A stretch of 64,000 nucleotides of DNA, from contig OV884056.1 of the NCBI GenBank assembly GCA_930367215.1, forward strand, positions 51,956,308 through 52,020,307. Direction: 5' to 3'. Positions 44,186 through 56,939 of the stretch are shown in pieces. A model generated the notes under the pieces. It saw only the letters and a program-made list of their open reading frames with translations, ran no database searches and was not told where the DNA came from. Numbering within the stretch: the first letter of the stretch is position 1; every line of letters starts with the position of its first letter. The stretch is from Pollenia angustigena (Eukaryota > Arthropoda > Insecta > Diptera > Polleniidae). The translations under genes were made by a program, and so were the position numbers.

Positions 44186-44930
44186 AAAAATTCAACCATT
44201 GAGAAGTTCACAATAGAGCAGCACGCTTTGATTGTTGAAGCCTTTGGCGAAAAACGGCGTTCAAATCAAAAAGCATTTCGTGCACTTCGTGATTTTTTTG
44301 GTCCGCATAATCGATCAAAAGCGTCCACAATCGGGAGAATTGTGTACAAATTTCAGCAAACCGAGCCTGTAGGAAATGCAATTCACAAAGAGTGTGTTTG
44401 GTGCGGTTTATTGGCTGGCGGCGTCATCGGGCCGTACTTCTTCTAAAATGTGGTCAACCCAGCAGCTACCCTGAATGGTGTTCGCTAACGCGATATGATA
44501 ACGAACTTCTTGTGGCCAGAAATTGAGGATATGGACCTAGACGATATGTGGTTCCAACAGGATGGTGCCACTTGACACACAGCCAACGAAACGATGGCTT
44601 TTTGTGCGAGAAATTCAATGGCCGTGTTACCGCACGTGATGGCGATGTCAATTGACTGCCACGATCATAGGATTTGACACTTTGGACTCCTTTCTTTGGG
44701 GATATTTAAAAGAAAAAGTGGACGTTTATTAGCTACGAACTATTCATGAACTAGAGGATGTGATAATTCGGCACAATAACGACATTGAACCTCATTTATG
44801 TCTCAGAATCATTAAAAATATGGACCATCGGATAGTTGTAAGCCACCGAAGCTCTGTCGAGCATTTCGCCGACATTTTGTTTCACAACAATTGTCATAGA
44901 TCTTTCTATCATAAGAAAAAATATTAAGAA
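44186..44930 (+). pseudogene. Tc1/mariner-like transposase pseudogene with internal deletion
   Basis: Order of recognisable blocks: FTIEQHALIVEAFGEKRRSN, QKAFRALRDFFGPHNRSKAS and TIGRIVYKFQQTEPVG (the helix-turn-helix pair), then directly VWCGLLAGGVIGPYFF, LNGVR.RDMITNFLWPEIED, MDLDDMWFQQDGAT.HTANET, DIEPHLCLRIIKNMDHRIVV and SHRSSVEHFADILFHN. This is a mariner-like transposase of the type with GPYFF and MWFQQDGATCHTA blocks. About 150 residues between the HTH and WCGL are missing. Stops (after YFF; the C of CHTA is TGA) and several frameshifts inactivate it. D of QQDGAT is kept. Relative: 15.1-15.6 kb. Confidence 0.85.
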
Positions 44931-44949
44931 AATTTTCTGAAAACTTTTT

Positions 44950-45410
44950 GTTTTGTTTACTCATCGTGCGTTTTGTTTGGACCAACCTTTCAGGTTTCTT
45001 GACCTTAAGACAAAGATCGTGAGCCGTATAGATTGTGCAACAAAGAAGTCATTCCTGGCCACTTCCAAGAGAGAGACAATCAAGAATTTTCCACCTTTAC
45101 TTACCATACCCATTTAGTAAGATAAATATCTAAATTTTCCATATTATTCGAATGTGTATTCTTAGTCATATAACAATTTTTTAAAGCTTTTATACTTTTA
45201 TAGTATTATTCCTTAAAGTTTTTCCAGGAATATTTTCTATGCACTATCAGAATTTCTGTTTGTATATTTTATTTTTTAAGTGTCTTTACAATTGATCGTA
45301 CGGCTTAACAAATTTTAAAAAATTATGTGATCAGCGTCCTTAAAATATAGAAGCATTTTGTATAGCAATGAGTAAATATTTTTTGCTGTTTAGTAGTGGC
45401 ATTTAAAAGC
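44950..45410. other. No recognisable feature
   Basis: Probably includes the 3' flank of the mariner remnant; no terminal repeat identified. Confidence 0.35.
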
Positions 45411-45412
45411 AA

Positions 45413-45606
45413 ACAGAACAATTCTCCAAAATGTTTCACCAATTAAAGCATTAATAAAAAATAAAGTCAGCTTTAATTTAATATCTTATCAAGTGAATTA
45501 AACGTTTAATTTATAGTATTAACTTGTTTACGGGTGCAAATTTTATTAATTATTTAATAAATATCACAAATTTTTTAATTGAAATCAATTTTAAGTTTTT
45601 TCTGTG
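45413..45606. mobile_element. MITE F, copy 3 (short)
   Basis: AACAGAACAATTCTCCAAAA, CACCAATTAAAGCATTAATA, AAGTGAATTAAACGTTTAAT and TTTTTTCTGTG; one arm shortened. Confidence 0.75.
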
Positions 45607-45609
45607 CAG

Positions 45610-47155
45610 AAATTTATCGATCTTTTTTATTTCTTTTAAAATTATTTATTTTTAAATTTTTTTAGCTTAAATATTTTATACAGATATTTTTTAAAAGGAG
45701 ACATAATATGTTTTCCTGAGTTTTTCCCATAAGTATTTTGCTTCTTAAATCCTGGTGTTTTAACTTAAAAAATTCTGTACAAAATTATTTGTACAATTTT
45801 TGAATTAGCATGATAGACTACTGTTTTAAACCCCTGTTTATTGCTTAAAAGTTCTTTGTATACATACAAATGTAAATGAATGTTTTTCATTTTATATTCA
45901 TTCATCTTACGACATTAGTGACCTCAACAACAGAAGCAGCGGTCGGTACATAGAACCAACAGCAATAACTTGAATGATAACAAAGATGCAAGGAAATTAA
46001 ACATATATAAAAAAAAATCCTTTAAAGAAGCTAGGGATTATGGCAACCAGGTTCACATTTGCTTTAAATGGGAGGGGGCGGGGGAAGGGTCGGTAAAGCA
46101 TCAAGCATACATTGAAGAAACATTGAAAGGACATTGTATTTATAAGTAAATATATGTAACTATACCTTGTGTGTGTGTATATAAAGATTGTTTATTCATT
46201 GGGGATGTGATGGGTGTTTGTTTATACTTCTACTTTTAGACGTCTTTTTTATAAGCAAATTCCCAAGTTTTTTCAGTAACGTCACGGCAATGGCTAAACA
46301 AATACACATACTAATACAGAACACGTACATCACTCACTCCGTTTTCTGTAAAAGCGTAAGTGTGTGTGTGTGTACGTGTGTGGCAACTTGTCGTAGCCAA
46401 AGTGAAAGCTTACTCTCATACTTTGGCGTCATATTTTAATGATTTTTTTTAGGACTTTAACTTGCTAGTTCCAACATCTTTTGGTTACATCAGGGCTGTT
46501 TGTTTGTTTGTTCGTTTATTCATTTGCCTTCCTCGTTGTCCTCGGGTCTTACGTTACTTTTTATGGCTGTCAACTACAACTCATTTATTTTACTTAATTG
46601 TCAAGTCTTTAGCTTTATATATTTGTGTGTTTATGCAACGCCATTAACCAATACAAGTATATGAGAACGTATTATTTTTGGGGAAGCTTTCATGATTTTG
46701 TTACAAAATTTTAAATTTTTGTCAAGCAAGTTTAAAGTAAATATTAAAGGATTCTTGATGTAAAAGAAATCTATGTAGATTGACTTATTCTTTAATCGAA
46801 TTCAGTCGTTGGGAAAATTATATATTTTGACAGGGTTTTATTTGCTTTGGGGCAAACGAGTTCCTTCAGTAAAATAAGAAAACATTAGAAATATCTCCTC
46901 GCTTTTCTATTTAATTTAATTATTTAATAATTATACGTAGATATAATCAGAAACTTATAAGTTTAACGACCACTTATACCAAGTTCTGTTAGAATTAACT
47001 TTAACTTTCAGTTAAGTATATGTTTTTAAACATTACACCTGATAGTAAATTATAACTGAACTTGGTAACACTGGCCGTAAATATATTTTAAATTATAATT
47101 TCTTATAACTGTATTGATGTAACAATCAACTATACACAGCTAGTTTAGGGATTAA
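45610..47155. other. No recognisable gene; GT-rich tract
   Basis: (GT)n at 46361-46380, GGGAGGGGGCGGGGGAAGGG at 46071-46090 is unusually G-rich for this window. ORFs of 83 and 61 residues show no family features. Confidence 0.4.
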
Positions 47156-47158
47156 GTA

Positions 47159-47394
47159 CGCAGAAAAAAACGCTAGCTTATTTTTTCAATTTTAGCATTA
47201 ATCATAATAAAATCAGTTTTAATGAAAAATTTAATCAAGTGAATTAAATATTTAATCAAGTGAATTAAACGCATAATCAATTTAAGTAAACGTTTAATTA
47301 ATACTATTTATTTGTTAACTGGTGCAAATTTAATTAATTTTTTAATTAATATCACAAATTTTTTTATTGAAATCCATTTTTATTTTTTTCTGTG
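47159..47394. mobile_element. MITE F, copy 4
   Basis: GCAGAAAAAAACG start, AAGTGAATTAAA units, TTTTTTCTGTGC end. Confidence 0.75.
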
Positions 47395-47506
47395 CACTTA
47401 AAAATTAAAGTACGAATAATACCAAAAAATAATTGAAACTTTCGAAACCCAATATGAGAGCATAGGCGTGTGTTTGTAAATGTATGTTGTAAAAACAAGA
47501 ACACTA

Positions 47507-47792
47507 CACAGAAAAACATTTTGCACTTATTAAAGCATTAATCAAAAATAAAATCAGTTTTAATTTAAAATGTAATCAAGTGAATTAAACGTTTAATCAA
47601 GTGAATTTAACGTTTAATTGATGTTATTAATTTCTTTACTGGTATAAATTAATATTATTAATTAAACGTTTAATACATCTGATTAAACGTTTAATTCACT
47701 TGATTAAACTTTTAATTCACTTGATTAAATCTTTAAGTAAAACTAGTTTTATTTTTAATTAATGCTTTTATTGGTGAAAATTTTTTTTCTGT
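47507..47792. mobile_element. MITE F, copy 5 (best preserved, 286 bp)
   Basis: CACAGAAAAA at one end and TTTTTCTGTG at the other, each next to TA (47505-47506, 47793-47794), a duplication typical of Tc1/mariner-type elements. Arms (TTAAAGCATTAATCAAAAAT / ATTAATGCTTTTATTGGTG) enclose tandem inverted AATCAAGTGAATTAAACGTT units of ~20 bp. Non-coding. Confidence 0.88.
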
Positions 47793-47829
47793 GTACAAAA
47801 GAAAGTGAAAAAAGATTCAACTTGTTTTG

Positions 47830-48035
47830 TGTAGAAACAACAACAACACAACAAGAAGAAAAACATTAATTATTTCATGTTTAAAACCTTAAACAAAGTA
47901 AAAATTCCCAAATTATATTTGCTAAAATTATTTAGAAAATACCTCAAATCATAAAGTAGAATGATAACGTAAACCATAGTGAGCATGCTTTCGGTGTCTT
48001 ATAATTGAGAGTTCTTCTTGTAAACAAAGAGCGGA
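47830..48035 (+). repeat. Dispersed repeat Q, copy 1
   Basis: TAGAAACAACAACA, AAAAATTCCCAAATT, TTTGCTAAAATT, AAGTAGAAT and GGTGTCTTATAATTGAGAGT recur in the same order at 50680-50885. Confidence 0.7.
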
Positions 48036-48084
48036 ATACAAGTAATTAATATTTTTCTCTCTATCTCTGGTTATTTGGAAAAGA

Positions 48085-48260
48085 GTTTAGGTTAATATCA
48101 ATTACAATCTCGGATTATTTCAAGTACGAATTCGGGAAAATACCAACTTAGAATTTCTTGAATCAAGCACAGTCTGATATTAACGTTTATCTCATCTTAC
48201 TTTAACTTAAGGCGTTTTCGGATTATTTCAAGTACGGGGCACTTGAATCAAGAATTCTGT
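48085..48260 (-). repeat. Dispersed repeat P, copy 2
   Basis: Inverse of 35240-35405; shares AATTTCTTGAATCAAGCACA and GGATTATTTCAAGTACG twice. Confidence 0.7.
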
Positions 48261-48264
48261 ACAA

Positions 48265-50675
48265 GATTAAAGAAAATTTATTGTTACGGTTTGACACCAC
48301 TACGGCTTGATTTAAGTGCTCATGGATTGATTCTTCTTTTCTGTGCATCACGTCAAATGTTTCTAGCAGTTATAAAAAAAACTCTCTCACGAGATCAGCT
48401 CAACATTCGCGAAGCTCAAAGAGTTTAAGTTCTTCCACATAGTACCAAAATATGGTGCTGATCTTGTGGGGGAGCTTTTTTCCCCAACTAGAAACTTTTG
48501 ACCTGATAGCACTTGGAAAAAAGAAAATGTTTTTTATGCCTCCTAATTTCTAAAAAGTTTTAAATATCGTAACCTGCAACGTCAAAGGCCCAGCTAACAT
48601 TTTGAAAATTTTACAGGGGAATCAAACAACTATTTAAAATGATAAACTGAGAATTCACCTAAAACTGTTGATAATATATTTTTCTTGCAAAGCCTACCAG
48701 TTGTTTTGACAATGTTGCATATTATGTTAGGTTATGGTAGTTAGGTCTTTTCGCGTTTATCGTATAAACTTTTGTAGATAGGGCCGTTTGTTTTTTGTTA
48801 ATAAAATTGCTAATTTTCTTCGATAGATTCCAAAAGGTTTTGTGTAAATTTGTTTTTAATGCAAAAACAATGACAAAGTCAATTTCTAATTTTAGTAAGT
48901 TAGGGCCTTTTACGTTTTATATTTTCTTTATTAAATTCTAGGAAAATGTAATTATAAGAAAAAGTTTTAACTCTTTCGTTAGACCTAAACAAATGTCATT
49001 AATAAGAAATATTATACTTTCTCAGCAAGTTTTTTTTCATCATTTTAATAAAATTTACATAGAAATACAATACTCTCCTTCTACTTACAACAATTCCTTA
49101 CCAAAAATTTCGATATACAGACTAAAAAACACTCCCCAAAAGAATTCAAATAAAGTTTAACTACAAAATAATAATAAAAAGGGTTTAAATATTTCTATAA
49201 ATAGTGGCTGGAGAATTTCTAGAGATTTTGATGGAATAAAACAAAAGGAATGAAGACAAACAATAGCTTTGGGTATTGTTTAAACACGATCTCATTAATT
49301 ATTTCGATTTAAGCTAAAAAATACTTGAAGAGAGCCAGAAAAAAAAACAAAAATAATTGTTTAGAATAAAACATTTACAAAAATAGCAATAGAATACACG
49401 CACACACACACACACGCACATACATTTCGATAAATGGCAGGTCATCAAGGAATTATAAGGCTCAAAATTTACTTGGGTCAAGTTTTGTTTTGTTGTTTTA
49501 ATGGCCAACAAGTAAAAGAAGGATTTTAATTGTGACGCCATTAAATGTTTTAAGGCAATTTTTGCGAAACTCTAGAATGAGTAACGCAACATTACATTTT
49601 AATGATGAAAAATATTAGAAATTTTGCGTTAACACCAGAAAAGACAGGAAGAAACATTTTATTAATGTTCCTTTTGCAATTAGAATTTAAGAGAGGATTT
49701 GGGGAAAGGAGTTGCAGTAGAAAGATTGTCAAAAGTAATTTTAACAAATTTTACTTAGGATGAGTAGGAGTTTAACCCATTGTGAAATCAATTCGTTTAA
49801 AAGCGACAATATATCCTCGCTCATATTTAAAACTTTCTTTGGAGACAACATTCGTTTCCCAACAATTAATCTTATTTCTTGAAGCTGGTTCCCCCGAATA
49901 ACAAACTCACTATAACTGTTTGTTCATGAAATAAAGTACACATTTCCAATTTAACTAACAAACTCTAATGTTTCGTCGCAAAGCTTTCATAATATGGACA
50001 CTAGCTTTCAACATAGAAAGCCATTAAAAACTAATAGAAGTAAAAATCATGCAGTAAACAGGATACAGTTCAAGGAAAACTACAATTCAAACATTTTTAA
50101 AAGCCACTTTTCTTCCTGCCAACTAAGCTTGGGACCAAACTATCGCATTCGTTATCGAATAAGATTTCGTATCTAATAAAAAGCTTTGACGTAACGAAAA
50201 GCGGATTGTGGATTCGATAGCGTTCGATGAAGTAGAATAAAAATATATGAGTCGTTTTAAATATAAACAAGGAAATACAAATCTGTGGCATCTTAACAAA
50301 ACATCTTAAGTCAAAAAAGTTGTAAAAACAGTTTTTATTCATACGAATTTTCATTCAAAAAACATTTTTGTAAATGTTTTTAAAATTTTGTATTAATAAC
50401 GAAATTTTTATTTAATTTTTTAATAAAAATTTTATTTTCAACGAGGTTTTATTAAAAACTTTGTTGCTATCTTATCTCGACTTAAGACGTTTTGTCAAAA
50501 TGCCACAGAAATATAGTAATAAGTGAGTAAATAAAATAAATTGACAAAGCAAGCGTTTTACTTTGTATTGTGTCACCTCGACTTCATAAGTGACAAGTCA
50601 ACAGCAGTGCCAGCAAAACTTCAGGTAAGAAGGGAAGAACTAGAGGCAAAACTGTGCCCGACATTCATGAAGTTG
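48265..50675. other. No recognisable gene
   Basis: A (CA)n tract at 49393-49416. Short ORFs (60-85 residues) without motifs; the 77-residue ORF at 50541 (KLQVRREELEAKLCP) looks helical, but it runs into repeat Q, so it is unlikely to be a gene. Confidence 0.4.
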
Positions 50676-50679
50676 GTAG

Positions 50680-50885
50680 AAACAACCACAAAACTACAAA
50701 AAGAAAAACGAACATTATTTTCATGTATAAGCAATAAAATAACAAACAAAAAATTCCCGAATTCTATTTGTTAAAATTTTTTAGTTAAATGCATAAAATT
50801 TTTCAAAGTAGAATAATTACGAAAATTATATTTGGATGCTGCTGGTGTCTTATATTTTTGAGTTCTTCTATAAACAAAGGGAGGG
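50680..50885 (+). repeat. Dispersed repeat Q, copy 2
   Basis: See 47830-48035; shared end GGTGTCTTATATTTTTGAGT and TCTATAAACAAAG. Confidence 0.7.
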
Positions 50886-50889
50886 ATAA

Positions 50890-52895
50890 AAAAAATGTAA
50901 AATAAACACATGTGTAAAAGTGTCAGGACGTAATAACACTGTGCTAGTTGAAAAAACTGACATGCCGGGCACCTGGCGTAGTAACCTTACTCGATTACGC
51001 TGAATCCAGTGGTGGTTACCATTTTTTTAAGGTTAGCTCTTGTTTTCCTACCCGTCATCTCCATTCCTTAAGGGGGCTGCCATACAAAATGTTCAATACA
51101 GACTAGAAATGTATTGAAGAAAACCCCCGATAACCACCAAGGAGCTGCTCCTAGAGGGATACAATTTATGTCCGACCTCCATTAGTTCTTTGATCTAAAC
51201 ATTAACAAAACCAACTTGCCCTTTATATCCATTTGTTAGGGGGCTTCCATAGAAGTATTTCGTTTTACGAAACTCTTAAATTTAATTAAAATCTTTCGTC
51301 TTTTGTGAATCAAATCAAAAGTTGTAAACAGATTTAATTATTTTTGGCTTGTTTTGTTTGCAACTTAGTTTTTTATATGTCTGATTTTCCAAAAAAAAAA
51401 ATAAATTATGTTTCTTAAACGTCTGTGCATATTAACAAAAAGTTTAATCATTCATAAAGAAAAAAAGTAAAAATACCGCAGGACTTATTCAAACTGAAGA
51501 GTGATAAACGCTTAAATATGTGTACAGAAACCGTGGTGGGTAAAATTTTCGCCCGGCACCGATAGGACATAAAAAACAATTAGAATAAGATTTGATGAAT
51601 TTTTGTTAATTCATAGTCTATAATAAAGATTCAATAAAATCATATGTACAAAAAAGATTAGATAAATACACATACGGACAGATAGACACCATTAGACCGA
51701 CTCAGGGGTTGATTCTGGTTCACCTAGTTTACAATTAGAACAAACACATTATACTCTATTTATTTTATTTAATCACTCATACTTCTTCATTTTCTAGTAC
51801 CTTCTTACAACCTACTTCCTCTTATGGGTTAATTTTAGTTAATCAAAACCGAAATGACTAAAACTCCGCATAACCAGAATTCAAAACCTACCCCCAGTGG
51901 TTATTCGCAGGAACAAAATAGTAAGAGTTTGTTTTGACCATTTGCAAAAACTAAACTGTCTTCTTAATGATTTATTGTTTTGTTGAAATCACAAAATAAA
52001 CAACTAGAAAAAAGGTAAAATTCCAAGGATGTATCTCGCAAGCCTCCACTAAAATAAAGCAAATATTTTCCACCTTCATTCATTCGCATTTGTGAACAAC
52101 TACTTCTAGTCAATTTTGCATAATTTGGGGGAGTGCTTTTTCTTTGGCAAAAGAAGAAGTACCTCTCCCCTTCCCCCTACTACTTTGTACCCTTTTTGTC
52201 ACAAAATAAATGGTTTCTTTATTTATTTGGGTCCAAGGTACTTTATTTATATTATTTGTTGTATTTTCGAGCTTTGTTTAATTTAGTAATGGATTAGTAT
52301 GTTTGTTAATGTTGCTCGAAAGTCTAAAGTACTTTGACTAATGCTAAGTCATGTGCGTCTAAACAAAACAAAACAACAAAAAAAAGAACGGCAGAAAAAG
52401 GAACTGTTTACAAAACATGACGACCGTAAAAGATGAAGATTTATAGTGACATTTTCTTGCTGTCTTAGAAAGTTATTTAAATTAATGAGTTCTTATTTAA
52501 AGGAAGGTACCTCATTTTAATTTTTGTACAGACCTTAATTAACAATTGCTTTCATGAAAATGTTTATATATTTATGTTTAGCAGTATTGCCAGAAAATTT
52601 GTTCATAAAAAAATGGTTTTGCCCTTCCTAAAACAAAACTAGTATTTATGGACATGGTTTAGGTATACGCTGACCAGAAGCAAATGAACAAACTTAATTT
52701 CAACAAATCTTCCAAAAAGCTGACTGGTAGCGGTCCTTTTCAGAAATAGATTTTGATGGCAAACAAAAAGATTTAAATTAAAGCAGCTGGTCTAAACTCA
52801 ACTGTTACAAACATTTGGCCACGCAGAAATACTGTGCAGCTGCTTGACCTTTCCAGTTACCTTGCAGCTCTGTATATATCATTTTTGCGAAAGCC
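50890..52895. other. Apparently unique DNA, no gene seen
   Basis: Less repetitive than elsewhere, no long ORF, no repeat partner in the window. A conserved non-coding role cannot be judged from sequence alone. Confidence 0.35.
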
Positions 52896-52896
52896 A

Positions 52897-53852
52897 TTTT
52901 TATACCCTTCACCACAGGTGGTGAATAGTGTATATATAAGTTTGTCATTCCGTTTGTAATTTCTATAATATTGATGTTAGACCCTATAAAATATATAAAT
53001 TCTGGGTCCTTATGAGGAGCGAAGTTGATTTAACGATGTCCGTTGAAATGGGTTTTCCGAAGACCCCATATATCATGGAGGCCAGGTTATTATACATTTA
53101 TGTCACATATAGTCCGGAATTGTTTGCTATTGAAATTCAGCAAGATCGGTCCACAATTGGCTGAGATATGAGCAAAAAACCATGACTGCCTCAAATTTTT
53201 TCCTTTAAAGGTCCAATTAGAGGCGACATTACCATACCAACACTGTATTACCAAAACGACATAAACATACCATACAAACCAATTCAATTTTGGTTTCTAC
53301 GGTCATACAGTGGCTATCGTAATACAGTGTTGGTAATGTGGTTTTTTTGTTGTTTTTTTATACCCTTCACTACAAGTGGTGGATTTTATTTGTAATGTGT
53401 TTAATTTTACGAATACACATACACATTAATGCATGTATATGATATGCCGCTTAAATAAAGAAATAAACCCATAGACTCAATATATTTTAATTAAACGCTT
53501 CTTTAGTAAAAGCATTCGTAGCCGAGTTGTTAAGTTCTCTCCTGAGACTGAATTTTTTTTTCATTTTTTTTTTTTTAATTTTTTTATGTTCGAAAAAACG
53601 ACTTTAAGATTATAAAACGAATTTCAAACATCAACTTTGGCAAAAGAGGAAGCGGGCTTAGGTACATATATAAATTTGTTGTTTTTTTATATTCTTCGGC
53701 ATGACGAAATTAAAAGTTGGCGTGGCTCAATTAATATTTATTTTTACCTACCTAAAGAACGTTATTTATGTATATAACTTTTTGTTCTTATCTCATCATG
53801 GTGAAGAGTATTTAAGATTCGGCATAGCCGAATAAAGCACTCTTACTTGTTT
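52897..53852 (+). repeat. DINE-1-like element, with an extra head
   Basis: Head TATACCCTTCACCACAGGTG then GTGAATAGTG; body TAAATTCTGGGTCCTTATGA, GGTCCACAATTGGCTGAGAT; tail GATTCGGCATAGCCGAATAA then AGCACTCTTACTTGTTT. A second head (TATACCCTTCACTACAAGTG) at 53360 shows one copy landed in another. A foldback lies at 53226-53341. Confidence 0.8.
53226..53341. repeat. Foldback inside the DINE copy, 116 bp
   Basis: ACATTACCATACCAACACTG with TATTAC pairs with GTAATACAGTGTTGGTAATG. Confidence 0.75.
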
Positions 53853-54177
53853 AATTTTAGGCTGTGTTCGACAGTGCCCATTACAATTAATCTAATCCAT
53901 GAGCTGCCTTCGTATTACTCTTCAATATTCTTCACCATCACTCGAGCTTAAATAAAACAATGATTGCGTTTCCATATTTGCGTTTGTAAATTTCAAATAT
54001 ATTTTTGATATTTTGTCTTCTGTGAATTAAGTGGACCTTTTACCATTTTAAGTGTTGTGAAAGTTAAAAACTATTGTGCATTTTAAGGAAACTAACTTCG
54101 AACAATCTTCGAATTTTGTTTTTGTTTTAAATGTAATTTTCTATGCGAAAGATGACGTTCGAAATCCATGAACACGC

Positions 54178-55238
54178 TGTTAGTCTGCTATTCTGTGTGA
54201 AACTTCCTTAATATTCATCTAAGTATTTCAATGTTACTTTAGTCATGTCCGTCTATCCATCTGAAAACGATTCAACGGAAAAGAAAGTTTCCTAAGCAAT
54301 AGGGAATTTTAATCCACTACAATCGGTTTAGAAAGAAAACAAATATAAACACAAATAAGGAACACACACCCTTAAAAAAATTAATATTTTTGGTACCAAA
54401 ACTAACAGCTAATGGAGAATGCTACGATTTTTATTAAATTTTGTACAATCTCATTTTATATAACTAAAAATCATACAACTGAATTTTTTGAAGATCGGCT
54501 TATAATTAATCATAGGCCCCACATCATGCACACTCTGGGACCACTTTCTTAAGCCTAAAAGCGTAATAAACAATGTTATCGTTTTTAAATTTGTTTGTTA
54601 TAGTTCCGTTTGACTAAAAATAACACCACAAAATTTTGGGAAGGTCAATCCATAAAAGCTCACACTCGAAAAACACTTTAGTTCGCCCAAAAATATCAAG
54701 AGCAATGAAATTGAAGGCAAGTTTGGTAGGCCATAGTTTCAAAAAACTCGAAATCGCCCTGCAAAATTTTCTAAAGGTCGGTCCATGATTTGCCATTGGG
54801 TCATATAAAACCAATTTTAGGGAAATTCTTTAATGCGACTAAAAGCATGCCAAAAATTGAAACTGTGCTAAAATTCCATATGTCTAATTTAGTTATTTTG
54901 CTTAATAGAAATCCCCTTACCAAATTTTTTGACGATTATGAAGTTATCATACGTCAACTTTAATATGCCATTCTCAAAAATTACTTTAATACACCTAAAA
55001 AATAAACGAATCATGACATTTAATTAACATTTTGTCAAAATAAATTGCATATGACCAGAAAAAAATCTTGAATTTTTGTGATGATCGAACCATAATTTTC
55101 TATTTCAAGCGTATTTTTTTTTTGTAAAGGTTGGTTCATAATTTAGAGATCACAAATAGAGGTTAATTTTGATATATCCGTTTTCAGTGGAGTGTACCAA
55201 AGATTAGGTTTAGTAAAAAAGGCATTTTACTTGTTTAT
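54178..55238 (+). repeat. DINE-1-like element, decayed
   Basis: CTATTCTGTGTGAAACTTCC, CATGTCCGTCTATCCATCTG, repeated 'GATCGG..ATAATTAATCATAGGCCCCA'-type blocks and a tail AAGGCATTTTACTTGTTTAT. Confidence 0.7.
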
Positions 55239-55419
55239 TATAAAAATGTAAAATTTACAAAGTCACTACGTACAATTAAAAGAATTCAAACTACAAAACT
55301 AGACTATTGGAAGAACAAATTTGTGTAAGGGTTTTGAAAAGTAAAGACCCAACTATAATATGCATAAGCTGGCTTAAGCTACTGTCAAAATTTAACAAAA
55401 AGCTTTTCAAAAGCATTAA

Positions 55420-56937
55420 AAACAAGTTAGAGTGCTATATTCGTCTGTGCCGAATCTTTGAGACCCGCCACCGACAGTTCGAATATTTCAGGAGTGTTAA
55501 ATATATGATATCTATTTATTATTAATTAATCTTTATAAAAACTGACGTCAGCATTTAAATTGGTTGCGGTTTAGATCTATATTAAATAATTGATCGACAA
55601 TCAGAAAATGTTATGCTTTTTTTTAAACGCCGGGTACACAAACGCGTTGTCGGCAATGCTTGATGAAAATCAAAAAGTTTTGATTTTTTTATTTGATGGC
55701 TGATTATTTGATAGTCTCCAGTTGTGATTGACAAAAAAATTTTATTTGCTTTGTGTATGTTGTCATGTACGGAAGAAAAAACGAAACGAACTCTATGAAA
55801 TCAAAATTACAAATGTTGATTGACGGGTTTATTTGTACGTCTCCAAAAAAGCCTCAAATAAACGACACTAACACATATGCACTGATTGACGGGTTTATTT
55901 GAAAGTCTCCAGAGCCCTTTAGAAATTTGAACTAGTTTGAGTTAAATACCATGATTCGTAACAGTTTTAACTTAATTAAATGATTTTCAGAAGGGGAATT
56001 TATATTTGACCCACTGTAAATTATAGACCAATCATCTCAAAATTCTGTAGAGGGATTTCTGGTATTGAAAAACATTAATTTCAATAAATCTCAATACACC
56101 AGTGAAATTAGTTTAAGCGTTTACAGTGATTTTCAGAAGGCTCCTAAATATGGGATCTAAGGTAAATTATGGATCATAAATCACAAAATTGCATGACATT
56201 TTTTCTGGCCATATGAAACTAAGTTGGAAGAAATTTGACCGCACTATCTATATCTGCTACGGTTTTGGCGTATACATATAATTTATTAACCAGAGTGGGA
56301 TTAATATAGGGCCTATAGCAAATTATGGACCGGTCATCCCGAAATTTTTTAGTGTGATTTCTAGTCCTATAAAGCTGTGAAGTATTCAATTTGATTCTGA
56401 TAGCATTATAAATTACGGTTTTAGGCGTACTAAACTGTTTTCCTGGAGTAGGGTTTATATGAGACCTTGGGTAAATTATAGACCGATCTTCACGAAATTT
56501 TACAGTGTGATTTCCAGTCGAATTACACGAATTACTGGAAAATCTTATTTCATTCCGTGAATTAGTCCACCATTTATGTTAGTTTTTGTAACAAAATTAT
56601 CAAATTTTTTATGGTGTTGGTTCCACATTTTGCTCCATAGCTTTGATCCTACTGAACCGATTTTGCTGGATTTAATCTTTAACTGCTTAGGATAACTACA
56701 GGCAATTTGACACCAAGTTTGTTTATTTCTATTGAGTTTTTCAAAAGTGGGCGTGTTTTCAACAGACGAACATGAGGACGGACAGACCGACATGGCTAAA
56801 TCGACTTAGAATTACTCAAGGACCCAGAATATATATATATACTTTATGGGGTCTGAGAGGAATAATAAAAAACTTTCACACCGAATTACAAACTTAGTAT
56901 ACCATCTTCACAACTTATTGTGTTGGAGGGTTATTTT
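55420..56937 (-). repeat. DINE-1-like element, minus orientation, with an insertion
   Basis: Low end AACAAGTTAGAGTGCTATAT then TCGTCTGTGCCGAATC is the tail in reverse; high end (56730-56935) has the GTCC motifs, GGACCCAGAATATATATATA, TTTATGGGGTCTGAGAGGAA and the head in reverse. About 55555-55915 does not match and seems inserted. Confidence 0.8.
55620..55912. repeat. Insert with short direct repeats
   Basis: GATTGACGGGTTTATTTG.A.GTCTCCA at 55818 and 55883, and a weaker GATTATTTGATAGTCTCCAG at 55702; starts near GGGTACACAAACGCG. Nature unknown. Confidence 0.5.
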
Positions 56938-56939
56938 TT

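Noticed and set aside
43812..44186. 124-residue ORF
   Set aside because: It covers the end of a Helitron-like repeat and the spacer before the mariner remnant; frames disagree with both.
49314..49541. ORF with a CVCVCVRV segment
   Set aside because: Translated (CA)n microsatellite.
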